This document shows, one piece after another, positions 25,916-35,500 of a DNA stretch of 64,000 nucleotides (within the stretch, counting starts at the first letter, position 1; every line of letters starts with the position of its first letter). The DNA is taken from NCBI GenBank assembly GCA_021817845.1, contig JAKAFW010000001.1:186001-250000 (forward strand), written 5' to 3'. The stretch is from FEN-1297 sp021817845. GTDB taxonomy: Bacteria > Bacteroidota > Ignavibacteria > Ignavibacteriales > Ignavibacteriaceae. A program made the translations under genes and the position numbers. The notes beneath the pieces are model-generated. The model did no database searches, was not told where the DNA came from, and saw only the letters and a program-made list of their open reading frames with translations.

Positions 25916-28900
25916 ATGCAGGTTAAAAGGTATTTCCTTATTTGTTTTTTTGCAATTCTGACTTTGGGATTGGAAAATCCTGTCCTTGCAGGAAATCCGA
26001 AAATTAAAAGCAAAGGAAACCAAAATAATTCCTTCAATAACGGTAATCTTGATAACCCAAATTCCCGCCAGAAATTAAAATGGCTTCAACTAAGGAATCC
26101 CGCTACAGGACAAATACCAATAAATATTAGAGAAAAGGAATTAAGTTTTGCCAAAACTCTTCCCACTAAAGAAGAACTCTTATTAAAAAAAGGCGGTATG
26201 AAGAATCCGCAATCTGTGCAATCATATAATTGGACTCAACGCGGACCTTACAATATCGGAGGCAGAACTCGCGCACTTGCTTTAGATGTTAACGATGAAA
26301 ATACAATACTTGCCGGCGGTGTTAACGGAGGAATGTGGAAATCTACTGATGACGGCGCTTCATGGTCGGAGAAAACTACTCCCGGAGATTTGCAGAGTGT
26401 TACTTGTGTAGCACAGGATACCCGCCCCGGGAAAACTAATACCTGGTATTATGGAACGGGAGAGTTTAACATTTTTCTAGGCGGTATAGTAAATTCTGCT
26501 ACCGCCGGGATTGGACTTGATTCCAGTTTAATGTTTTTAGGTAACGGAGTTTTTAAATCGACTGATGATGGGAATTCCTGGTCGGTATTGCCTTCTACCG
26601 CCACACCGGATGGAATATCCTCTTCGGCTTTCTCGGTTGTATATAATATTGTTACAAATCCGGCAAATTCAAATCAAAATGAAATTTTAGCTGCAACATG
26701 GAGTGGTATAATGCGCAGCACCGATGGAGGTGCAACCTGGGATACAACGCTTCCAAACTTGTTTGGATTATACAGTAACATTTCTGTAACCTCGAAAGGT
26801 GTATTCTATGCTGCATTAAATTATGGTTCATTTCCATTGATCGGAGGAATATTTAGATCTACAGATGGTGTAAATTGGACGGATATTACTCCGAATAACT
26901 TTCCAATCAACACTAATCAGACGGCAATTGCAGTTTCTCCTTCAGATGAGAATGTAATTTATTTCTTATCGGATACTTCAAGCGGAATAACTGACGGTCA
27001 TATTCTTTGGAAATATACTTACTTATCCGGTGATGGCTCCGGCAGTGGCGGCAGCTGGGAAGACCGTTCTGCAAATTTACCTTCTTATGGATATTTTACT
27101 GACTTTGATTCTCAATATGGGTATGCTCTTAGCATAGCTGTTAAACCGGATGATGAAAATACTGTTTTTATCGGCGAAATAAACTTATATAGATCGACTG
27201 ACGGTTTCGCAACTTCTTCAAACACTACGGTACTTAATGATACCTCTGAAGCCACTTTGCAATTTAATACGGATCATGCTGATCATCATGCAATTATTTT
27301 TTCCAGATCAAATTCCGGTGTAATGTATGTCGGAGGTGATGGCGGTGTTTTTAAAACTAATAATGATATGGATTCTCCACCGGTGTGGACGTCGTTAAAC
27401 AATGGTTATTATACAACTCAATTCTATTCTGTTGCAATTAACCATGCTGCAACCGACAATATAATTATCTCCGGATCTCAGGACAACGGAACAATTTTTA
27501 CTAACTCGAGTTCCACCTCGTCTTCATGGAAAGGAATATACGGAGGTGACGGAACATTTTGTTATATATCCGATGATGGATCCTCTTACTATGTATCTCA
27601 CCAATTTGGTAATGTTGGTAGGGTCTTGTTGGACAACAGTGGTAATGTCGTTTCAAGCGGCGCAATTTATCCTCCACTCGGCAGCTCGGGTCAGATTGCA
27701 ATTTTGGAACCATTCGTTCTTGATCCAAATGACAATAAAGTAATATATTACGTACAGGGAGATTATATCTGGAAAAACTCAGATGTTACTGCAATACCGC
27801 TTAATGGTCAACAAACTTCAACGAATATTAACTGGACTGAACTAAATAACACATCAACTTCTGGTTCCTATATTTCTGCTATAGGAATTTCTAAAACTCC
27901 TGCTGACAGAATCTATTACGGAACTGAAGACGGAAAAATATTTAGATTAGATAATGCTAATTCCGTAAACTCAAAACCTGTAGATATTTATACAAATAAA
28001 GGACTGCCTTCCGGCGCTTATGCAATTTGTATAGCCGTAGATCAGAATGACGGCGATAAAGCAATTGCATGTTTTTCAAATTATTGGGTTAAGAGTCTAT
28101 TTTATACTACCGACGCAGGCAACACATGGACTTCAATCTCAGGAAATTTGGAACAATATCCTGATGGTTCCGGAGATGGTCCTTCAACAAGGTGGGTTAA
28201 GATTTTGACTGTAAACGGCTCGAATATTTATTTTGTAGGTACCAGCACCGGTGTTTATTCAACTACAACTTTGAATGGCGATAAAACCGTATGGGCGCAG
28301 GAAGGAGCCGGCACAATCGGCAATGCAGTTGTAGATGCAATAGATGCACGTGCCACAGATGGCTTAGTAGTAGTTGCAACACACGGGAAAGGAATTTTCA
28401 GTACGCATGTAAATGTAAACACCCCTGTCGATTCAAGTAATACACTTCTTTCTTTCGACAATAACCTTACACCTACACGAGGAATATATTCACAGCTTCC
28501 AAATAAAAATACCATAATAGCAAACAGGCTAACCGCACCAACAAATACATTTAAAATTACAAAGCTCATGTATTATATAGTCGGGGATAATTCGGGAGGT
28601 AATGGCAGCTTTTCTCCATTTGAAGATGCATGTGTTACTTATTCGAATGGCGCACTTGCACCGGCTACTTACGGAAATTTAGGAAATACTTATACTCCTT
28701 CAAACATACCGGGCTGGAATACTGTTGATCTTTCTTCTGCTCCAATATCAGTTAATCCGTCACCTGGTTATGATGACAAAGAATTCTTTGTAGGAGCTGT
28801 GTACGACGGTACACACGAGCCTTTAATCGGATATGACAGCACTTCGTCAAATGGAAGAGGATGGTATAATGATGGAAACATTTACAACTGGACTCAATTA

Positions 28901-29272
28901 GACAGCCTTAATCCGCCATGGCATATTACTCTATACATAAGAGCCGAGATAAGTACGGTTACGGGCATAGTTGATATAAGTACGGAAATACCGAAGAATT
29001 TTGAATTATCTCAGAATTATCCAAATCCGTTTAATCCATCTACCACTATAGAATATGATTTGCCGAAGGGAGAAAACGTTAAATTAAAAGTTTGTGATAT
29101 ACTCGGCAGGGAGGTAGCCTCGCTGGTAGATGCATATCAGGCAGCAGGAACATACAAGGTTCAATGGAACGGGAGGAATAACAACGATGAGGCTTTGGCA
29201 TCCGGCATTTACCTTTATTCATTTGAAGCAGGAAATTATAAATCAGTTAAGAAAATGATTTACTTGAAATGA
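25916..29272 (+). CDS. Secreted BNR/sortilin-like propeller protein with T9SS sorting domain (paralog A)
   Basis: A 1118-residue secreted protein. Signal peptide 1-25. An N-terminal helper segment has 'LRNPATGQIPINIREKELSF'. Residues ~100-830 are rich in BNR/Asp-box motifs (STDDGASW, STDDGNSW, STDGGATW, TTDAGNTW), which form one or two beta-propellers as in sortilin/VPS10 and sialidase-like proteins. Residues ~840-1025 hold a module shared with 30075 and 32536 ('NRLTAPTNTFKITKLMYYI'). A type-A sorting domain closes the protein ('NYPNPFNPSTTIEYDLPKG', 'GREVASLVD', 'ASGIYLYSFEAG', 'KKMIYLK'). The sialidase catalytic residues are not evident, so binding or structural roles are as likely as hydrolysis. 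A GGAGG site precedes the ATG. Confidence 0.88.
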   Translation: MQVKRYFLICFFAILTLGLENPVLAGNPKIKSKGNQNNSFNNGNLDNPNSRQKLKWLQLRNPATGQIPINIREKELSFAKTLPTKEELLLKKGGMKNPQSVQSYNWTQRGPYNIGGRTRALALDVNDENTILAGGVNGGMWKSTDDGASWSEKTTPGDLQSVTCVAQDTRPGKTNTWYYGTGEFNIFLGGIVNSATAGIGLDSSLMFLGNGVFKSTDDGNSWSVLPSTATPDGISSSAFSVVYNIVTNPANSNQNEILAATWSGIMRSTDGGATWDTTLPNLFGLYSNISVTSKGVFYAALNYGSFPLIGGIFRSTDGVNWTDITPNNFPINTNQTAIAVSPSDENVIYFLSDTSSGITDGHILWKYTYLSGDGSGSGGSWEDRSANLPSYGYFTDFDSQYGYALSIAVKPDDENTVFIGEINLYRSTDGFATSSNTTVLNDTSEATLQFNTDHADHHAIIFSRSNSGVMYVGGDGGVFKTNNDMDSPPVWTSLNNGYYTTQFYSVAINHAATDNIIISGSQDNGTIFTNSSSTSSSWKGIYGGDGTFCYISDDGSSYYVSHQFGNVGRVLLDNSGNVVSSGAIYPPLGSSGQIAILEPFVLDPNDNKVIYYVQGDYIWKNSDVTAIPLNGQQTSTNINWTELNNTSTSGSYISAIGISKTPADRIYYGTEDGKIFRLDNANSVNSKPVDIYTNKGLPSGAYAICIAVDQNDGDKAIACFSNYWVKSLFYTTDAGNTWTSISGNLEQYPDGSGDGPSTRWVKILTVNGSNIYFVGTSTGVYSTTTLNGDKTVWAQEGAGTIGNAVVDAIDARATDGLVVVATHGKGIFSTHVNVNTPVDSSNTLLSFDNNLTPTRGIYSQLPNKNTIIANRLTAPTNTFKITKLMYYIVGDNSGGNGSFSPFEDACVTYSNGALAPATYGNLGNTYTPSNIPGWNTVDLSSAPISVNPSPGYDDKEFFVGAVYDGTHEPLIGYDSTSSNGRGWYNDGNIYNWTQLDSLNPPWHITLYIRAEISTVTGIVDISTEIPKNFELSQNYPNPFNPSTTIEYDLPKGENVKLKVCDILGREVASLVDAYQAAGTYKVQWNGRNNNDEALASGIYLYSFEAGNYKSVKKMIYLK

Positions 29273-29322
29273 ACATAAAATGAAATTTTCTAAAATATAA
29301 AACTGTTTCCGGAATTAATCTA
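29267..29322. repeat. Duplicated downstream segment, copy A
   Basis: About 56 bp (AAATGAACATAAAATGAAAT ... GGAATTAATCTA), starting at the stop codon of the 25916 gene. It recurs almost unchanged at 31942-31997, upstream of the lipoprotein gene at 32018. It looks like the 3' flank carried along in a local duplication. Confidence 0.8.
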
Positions 29323-29356
29323 GCAATAATCATTTATTTAATATAGGAGAATCATC

Positions 29357-29974
29357 ATGAAAAAAATTTTCTTCGCAATAGTACTAATCTTACTTGCCGG
29401 TTTTATTTTTAACGTCGCCGCTCAGAACGATCTAAAGTTTGGCGCAAAAGTCGGATTGAACTTTGCAAACGAGAGCGGAAAAGACGTACCTCCGGGAGCT
29501 GGTACAAAAACCGGCTTAATTATTGGCGGTTTTATGACTTGGAATTTTGTGCCGATGTTCGGTTTGCAGCCTGAAGTATTATATTCGATGAAAGGAACTT
29601 CAGGAACAATTCAAGGTGTAAGCTACACTTTATCTCTTAATTACATTGAAATTCCCGCTTTGTTAAAGTTCTACATTCCATTGGCTCCGGGTTCTCCTGT
29701 CGGCGTAAATATTTATGCGGGTCCTGATTTTGCCTTTAATGTAGCATCAAGCCTTGAAACAACATTTAACGGACAAACCCAAACAACAGATGAAAAAGAT
29801 ATTACAAATGGTTTTGATTTCAACATCATGTTCGGCGGTGGCGTAAATTTTAATGTCGGTCCAACTATTTTAGGTGTTGAACTGCGGTACTCCTTAGCAA
29901 CAGGAACAAATGCAAGCGACGGAAGCGATAGTAAAAATGGAGTTTTTGCTCTTCTTGCCAGCGTTGCTTTCTAA
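29357..29974 (+). CDS. Small outer-membrane beta-barrel (PorT/OMP_b-brl family)
   Basis: A 205-residue protein with a signal peptide at 1-22 ('IFFAIVLILLAGFIFNVAAQ') and eight or so amphipathic strands: 'LKFGAKVGLNFANESG', 'TGLIIGGFMTWNF', 'GLQPEVLYSMKG', 'LNYIEIPALLKFYIP', 'VNIYAGPDFAFNV' and the last strand 'GVFALLASVAF' with terminal Phe. 'YIEIPALLKFY' is the hallmark of the PorT-like barrel family (outer membrane protein beta-barrel domain). The GGAG site precedes ATG 29357. It sits between two T9SS cargo genes. PorT itself is a T9SS component, but this family has many other members, so a direct T9SS role is not implied. Confidence 0.88.
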   Translation: MKKIFFAIVLILLAGFIFNVAAQNDLKFGAKVGLNFANESGKDVPPGAGTKTGLIIGGFMTWNFVPMFGLQPEVLYSMKGTSGTIQGVSYTLSLNYIEIPALLKFYIPLAPGSPVGVNIYAGPDFAFNVASSLETTFNGQTQTTDEKDITNGFDFNIMFGGGVNFNVGPTILGVELRYSLATGTNASDGSDSKNGVFALLASVAF

Positions 29975-30074
29975 TTTAATTTTTTTATAAAGCTTATGTA
30001 AGACAAGCCTAAATTATAGCCTTAAATAACGATTTTTGCGTAAGGTGAGTTAGTAAAATAAATTGGAGCCTAAA

Positions 30075-31823
30075 ATGGAAAAGCAATTTTTATTTCTGTC
30101 AGTATTAATAGTTTATACTTTCTATTTTAATGCTCAAGCGCAATGGGTGCAAACAAATATGCGATTCGCCGAGAGCTGGGGCATCGCAGTTTCAGGCGAT
30201 AATGTCTTTGCCGGAACATATGGCGGCGGTGTTTATCTTGGCACGAACAATGGAACAAGTTGGTCAAAGGTCAATTCGGGCTTAACGAATTTATCCGTGC
30301 CTTCGCTTGTATTTATCGGTACAAATCTCTTTGCCGGAACTAACGGCGGCGGTGTTTTTCTTTCCACGGACAATGGAACCAGTTGGACAGCGGTCAATTC
30401 GGGCTTAACGCATACTGATGCTACATCGCTTGCAGTTATCGGTACAAATCTCTTTGCCGGAACTGGTGGCGGTGTTTTTCTTTCCACGAATAATGGGACC
30501 AGTTGGACACCGGTCAATACCGGCCTGCCGGCAGACAACGGTGTCTCTGCTTTTGCCGTCTCAGGTACAAATCTCTTTGCCGGAATTGGTGCGAAAGTTT
30601 TTCTTTCCACGGACAATGGAACCAGTTGGACACCGGTCAATTCGTACTTACCGGATTATCGTAGTGTTCAGTCGCTTGCAGTTATCGGTACGAATCTCTT
30701 TGTCGGAACTAATGGTGACGGTATTTTTCTTGACACGAACAATGGAACCAGTTGGACAGCGGTCGATCAGGGTTCAATCGGTTATTATGTTTATTCGTTT
30801 GCAGTTGTTGGTACGAATCTCTTTGCCGGAACTGATCAGGGTGTTTTTCTTGGCACGAACAATGGAACCAGTTGGACAGCGGTCAATTCGGGCTTAGAGA
30901 GTAATATTAATTCACTTGCATTTAACGGGACATATCTATTTGCTGGGGTAGCTATGACCGGAGTTTGGCGCCGTCCTCTTTCGGAAATGATTACCGGTGG
31001 TACAGATACCAGCGGGATCCTGTTGTCTTACGACAATAACAGCCCTGAAACAGGAGTTTACGAGTCATCTACTACCCCCGGCATGATACTGGCAAACCGT
31101 TTAACAGCTCCTAATAATGCTTTTAAAATAATTAAACTAATTTATTATATAGAAGGTGATGATTCGACAGGAACAGCAAGCTTTTGCCCGGTTGTTTATC
31201 CGGGCAGCATTACTTTTTTCGGTATGCCTTCAAACAATTCTATTTATTCCGGTCAACTTTATACTCCGGTAAAAGGATGGAACACAATTGATATTTCTTC
31301 GAGCAATATTACAAATCCTAATACTTCCGGTAATGATTTCTTTGTAGGAGTGAAATATGACGGGAAGGATGAGCCGCTTATTGGACTGGATACGGTTTCG
31401 AACGGAAGAGCATGGGAATATGATGTAAATTATTCTAAATGGACTCAAATGGATAATTATAACCCGCCTTTTCCTGCAACACTTTACATAAGAGCGGAAG
31501 TAAGCGAGATAACAGGTATTGTTGATATAAATACTAAGGTCCCAAAGAATTTTAGCTTAACACAAAACTACCCTAATCCATTCAACCCCTCCACCACAAT
31601 TCAATATGATTTGCCTAAGGGAGAAAACGTGAAGCTAAAAGTTTATGATATTTTAGGAAGGGAAGTGGCGACATTGGTAGATGATTTTCAGGCAGCCGGA
31701 AGCTATAAAGTGCAATGGAACGGAAGGAATGATAGAGGCGCAAGCTTAGCTTCCGGAATTTATTTATACAGTTTTGATGCCGGCGGCTATAAATCCGTTA
31801 AGAAGATGATTTACTTGAAATAG
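30075..31823 (+). CDS. Secreted seven-unit propeller protein with T9SS sorting domain
   Basis: I start at ATG 30075 (582 residues), with GGAG 7 bases upstream; a TTG at 30063 is less likely. Signal peptide to about residue 22 ('YTFYFNAQAQ'). Residues ~25-300 contain seven ~40-residue repeats of the type 'GTNLFAGTNGGGVFLSTDNG' then 'TSWTAVNSGL', each with an Asp-box-like SxDNGTSW. This fits one seven-bladed propeller. The DNA of units 2-6 is nearly identical over long runs, a sign of recent expansion or gene conversion. Then comes the shared 'NRLTAPNNAFKIIKLIYYI' module (~315-490) and a type-A sorting domain ('NYPNPFNPSTTIQYDLPKG'). Probably a surface binding protein; no catalytic residues recognised. 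Confidence 0.88.
   Translation: MEKQFLFLSVLIVYTFYFNAQAQWVQTNMRFAESWGIAVSGDNVFAGTYGGGVYLGTNNGTSWSKVNSGLTNLSVPSLVFIGTNLFAGTNGGGVFLSTDNGTSWTAVNSGLTHTDATSLAVIGTNLFAGTGGGVFLSTNNGTSWTPVNTGLPADNGVSAFAVSGTNLFAGIGAKVFLSTDNGTSWTPVNSYLPDYRSVQSLAVIGTNLFVGTNGDGIFLDTNNGTSWTAVDQGSIGYYVYSFAVVGTNLFAGTDQGVFLGTNNGTSWTAVNSGLESNINSLAFNGTYLFAGVAMTGVWRRPLSEMITGGTDTSGILLSYDNNSPETGVYESSTTPGMILANRLTAPNNAFKIIKLIYYIEGDDSTGTASFCPVVYPGSITFFGMPSNNSIYSGQLYTPVKGWNTIDISSSNITNPNTSGNDFFVGVKYDGKDEPLIGLDTVSNGRAWEYDVNYSKWTQMDNYNPPFPATLYIRAEVSEITGIVDINTKVPKNFSLTQNYPNPFNPSTTIQYDLPKGENVKLKVYDILGREVATLVDDFQAAGSYKVQWNGRNDRGASLASGIYLYSFDAGGYKSVKKMIYLK
30200..30910 (+). repeat. Tandem ~120-bp coding repeats
   Basis: Six or seven in-frame units of 117-126 bp inside the propeller gene. 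Blocks such as TTTTTCTTTCCACG, ACAATGGAACCAGTTGGACA and CGGTACAAATCTCTTTGCCG recur with almost no change even at synonymous sites, while the linker between blades varies. Confidence 0.88.
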
Positions 31824-31941
31824 ACACAGATTTCACTGATTTCACGAATGATGGAAATGATATTAAACTAAAAAGCGTCAGGCGACAAACCTGCCTCTAT
31901 CTATCGGTAGACAGGTGCCGGTAGGCAAGTGTCATAATAGT
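31824..31941. repeat. Short dispersed elements between cargo genes
   Basis: Contains CACAGATTTCACTGATTTCA, an ACAGATTTCA-type direct repeat widespread in bacterial intergenic DNA, and a CTGCCT...GGTAGACAGGTGCCGGTAGGCA region belonging to the GCCTACCGG.CAGGC family. Together they separate the 30075 gene from the second copy of the duplicated flank. Confidence 0.6.
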
Positions 31942-31997
31942 AAATGAATATAAAATGAAATTTTCTAAAATATAAAACTGTTTCCGGAATTAATCTA
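31942..31997. repeat. Duplicated downstream segment, copy B
   Basis: Near-identical to 29267-29322 (AAATGAATATAAAATGAAAT ... GGAATTAATCTA). It is followed by TTTTTTTATAAAACTTATG, resembling the sequence after the 29357 gene (TTTTTTTATAAAGCTTATG), so the flank was pieced together from two sources. Confidence 0.78.
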
Positions 31998-32017
31998 ACA
32001 ATTTTTTTATAAAACTT

Positions 32018-32512
32018 ATGATTGTATATACCAAATATCCAGAAATATTATTTATGCTTTGTGTTTTCTTTTTAGCAGGCTGCAGTCATGACATAATAAA
32101 GCAGGATAATAAAAACATAAACTCTACGGGTAAAAGAAATGTTTGGAGAAACAATAACATAGCTCCCGGTCATTGCCGCATTGCAGGCACAATTGTATCG
32201 ATTGATTCTACACTCGATAAAAGTTCTGCTAAAGATCCCTGTTCCCGGAAGCCTTGCAATGCTGTTGTAAGAGTGGATTCGATATTGGGCTATGGCAGTG
32301 CTTTCCCGCCGTTATTAACCGGGAATTTAATTCAAATACATTTCTATTTTACTCTAAGCGCTACTACTAAAGATTTATTTCCCAATATGACTGAATTCTA
32401 TCCGGGACTAACTGTTGGCTCATCCTTTATAGGAGATATCGAAATGGTTATTCGATTGAATGAAAACAATAAAACAAACCGGTATGCTATTTACGGATAC
32501 CGGCAAAATTAA
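32018..32512 (+). CDS. Lipoprotein of unknown function
   Basis: A 164-residue lipoprotein. Signal peptide 'YPEILFMLCVFFLAGC' with lipobox Cys22 (FLAGC). The mature part has 'NIAPGHCRIAGTIVSIDSTL', two Cys in 'DPCSRKPCNAVVRVDSILGY', and 'EFYPGLTVGSSFIGDIEMVI', which reads like a small OB-like beta barrel ('G.I..ID.....C......V.VD.IL....G....G..I...F'). It lies 24 bp before the BNR paralog B gene on the same strand and probably shares its transcript. The upstream region is the duplicated flank (copy B) and no strong ribosome site is seen, so the exact start (first ATG) is tentative. Confidence 0.7.
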   Translation: MIVYTKYPEILFMLCVFFLAGCSHDIIKQDNKNINSTGKRNVWRNNNIAPGHCRIAGTIVSIDSTLDKSSAKDPCSRKPCNAVVRVDSILGYGSAFPPLLTGNLIQIHFYFTLSATTKDLFPNMTEFYPGLTVGSSFIGDIEMVIRLNENNKTNRYAIYGYRQN

Positions 32513-32535
32513 AAACATTATTTAGGAATAATACT

Positions 32536-35500
32536 ATGAAAAACTTTTTAAAAAACTCTTTGCTTGTAACTGCGGCTGTGTTTTTCTTTTCTATTCCTTC
32601 AATATCCAGTGCACAAAGTTTTTCTAATTCTGCCGGAATTAGAAAAGAAGGTGAAGGGAATGAGAATATTAAGGACAGGTTAAAATATGAATTTATGATG
32701 CTTCGCAATCCGGTAACTAATAGAATACCCGGTAACATTAGAAAGCTTGAATTAGAATATGCAAAGACGCTTCCTACTGTTGAAGAGGTTCCAATGGAAA
32801 AAGGAATGGAAAAAGTACAAAGCACAACATGGACATCGCTTGGACCTTCCAATGTAGGCGGCAGGACAAGAGCGCTTGCGGTAGATGTTTCAAATGAAAA
32901 TGTAATTCTTGCAGGCGGAGTTTCCGGCGGTATGTGGCGTTCTTCCGACGGAGGGAATAGCTGGAACAAAACTACTGCCCCCGAACAACTACAAAGCGTA
33001 ACTTGTGTGGCCCAAGATACACGACCCGGGCATACAAATGTTTTCTATTATGGTACAGGCGAATTCCCAGAAGGTACTTCAGCTAGTGATAATTATTCAG
33101 CCCCTTATTCGGGAGATGGAATTTTCAAATCTACTGACGATGGACAAAGCTGGCAGATCTTAACTTCAACTCAAGGTAACTCCCCACAGGCCTTTAGATA
33201 TTTTTTCCAGTATGTCTGGAATATTGCTGCTGATCCTTCAAATACAGCACAGGATGTTGTTTATGCTGCCACCTACGGTGCGATAGAAAGAAGCACAGAT
33301 GGTGGGAACTCGTGGAGTGTCGTACTCGGGGGAAAGTCTCCTTACTCAGAGTTCACCGATGTTGCGGTGACCTCCACTGGTACGGTGTATGCCGTCTTGA
33401 GCAGCGATGGCACACAGGCAGGGGTATGGCGATCTACAGACGGAATTACTTGGACAGACATAACACCGTCGACCTGGTCCACCACCTATCGCCGCACAGT
33501 CATCGGCATTGCCCCTTCAGACGAAAATGAAGTTTACTTTTTAGCCGAGACTCCCGGAGTAGGAACACTTGGTCATAGTCTATGGAAGTACACCGACGGA
33601 AACGTATCTCCATGGGAAGACCGGTCATCAAATATTCCAGCACTTGGAGGCATGGATGGCAATTTTGATTCTCAAGGCTCATACGATCTGCTTGTAAGGG
33701 TTAAGCCCGACGATCCTAATTTTGTAATTATCGGCGGTACTAATCTTTATAGGTCGACAGATGGTTTTGCAACGGCTATTAACACTTCCGACTGGGTCGG
33801 CGGATATGCAAGGAGTAACGACAACAATGATTATCCCAACCAGCATCCGGATGAGCATGCATTAGTATTTTTACCTTCAAATCCTAAAGTTGTATTTTCA
33901 GGTAATGATGGAGGAATAAGCAAAACTAACGATGTAACTTCTTCGCTTGTAACATGGACAAGCTTGAATAATGGTTATATTACTTCGCAATTTTATAGTG
34001 TCGCGATGGATCAGGCAGCAAGCGGAGACAACGTTGTAATTGGAGGCATGCAGGACAACAGTGATTACTTTTTCAATTCGACAAATGGAATGTCGCCATG
34101 GGTCCAGTTGTGGGGTGGTGACGGATGCATCACAGCCATTGCGAATAACAAGACATACTATTACATAAGTGCTCAGAATGGTCTTTTGCAGAGACTAAAC
34201 TTGGACGGTCAGGGTAATGTTTTGAATTGGGCTGAGGTTGAACCAAAAGGGGGGACTAACTTTTTATTTGTAACACCTTATTTACTTGATCCCAACAATA
34301 GCAATTTAATGTATATGGCTGCCGGCGACAGTGTGTGGAGAAATAGTGATTTAAGTAAAATACCGGATACTACAAATTATGCCACAGATGTTAATTGGAC
34401 GGCAATGGGCAATACGGCAATTGCAAATGATGTAATTACAGCGCTTGGCATATCTAAAACTCCGGCAAACAGGTTATACTTCGGAACTGAATATGGAAAG
34501 GTCTACCGGATAGACAACGCAAATTCAGGTAACCCGATGCCGGTTGACATTTGGACAAATAAAGGCTTCCCCGCTAATGCTTACGTAAGCTGCATTGCGG
34601 TAGACCCTGACAACGCAAATAATGTGCTGCTCGTATTTTCAAATTATAATGTAATAAGCCTTTATTATTCAACTGATGGAGGGAATAGTTGGTTAGATAT
34701 AGCCGGAAATTTAGAACAAAATCCTGATGGTTCCGGCAATGGTCCTTCCTGCCGGTGGGCTTCAATCTTAAATTATGGAGGTACAAAATCTTATTACGTA
34801 GCAACAAGCACGGGGCTCTATTCAACAACGCAACTAAACGGCACATCCACGGTCTGGGCGCAGGAAGGCGCTAACACAATTGGAAATGTAGTTAGCGATA
34901 TGGTTATTTCCCGTGAGACTGACGGCAAAATTGTAATTGCAACGCATGGTAACGGCGTATACAGTTCTCACGTTAGTACTAATACAACTACCGATTCAAG
35001 TGACTTTCTGCTTTCGTTTGATAATAATATTACTCCGGCAAGGGGAATTTATTTAAAGTTTCCCAATAAAAATACCATAATAGCAAACAGGTTAACGGCT
35101 CCGTCAAATACTTTTCAAATTACTAAGCTTATGTATTATATAACCGCGGATCATTCGGGAGGTGTGGGCAGCTTTTCTCCTTATGAAGATGCATGTGCTA
35201 ATTATTCGAATGGCGTACTTGGACCGGCTACTTACGGCGTTCTATTTGATAATATCACTCCTTCAAATATACCCGGTTGGGATACAGTCAATGTTTCTAT
35301 TTCGGTTAATCCAACAACTCCAAATTCTAAAGAATTCTTTGTAGGAGTTATATACGACGGTACACATGAGCCTGCAATCGGATATGACAGCACTTCATCA
35401 AATGGAAGAGGGTGGTATAGAGATGCGAGCATTTATAACTGGACTCAATTGGACAGTCTCAATTGGCATATCACTCTTTACATAAGAGCCGAGATAAGCA

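Noticed and set aside
30233..30897. Long open frames opposite to and shifted from the seven-unit propeller gene
   Set aside because: They stay open only because the underlying DNA is a tandem repeat with unit lengths near multiples of three. They have no signal, start site or family.
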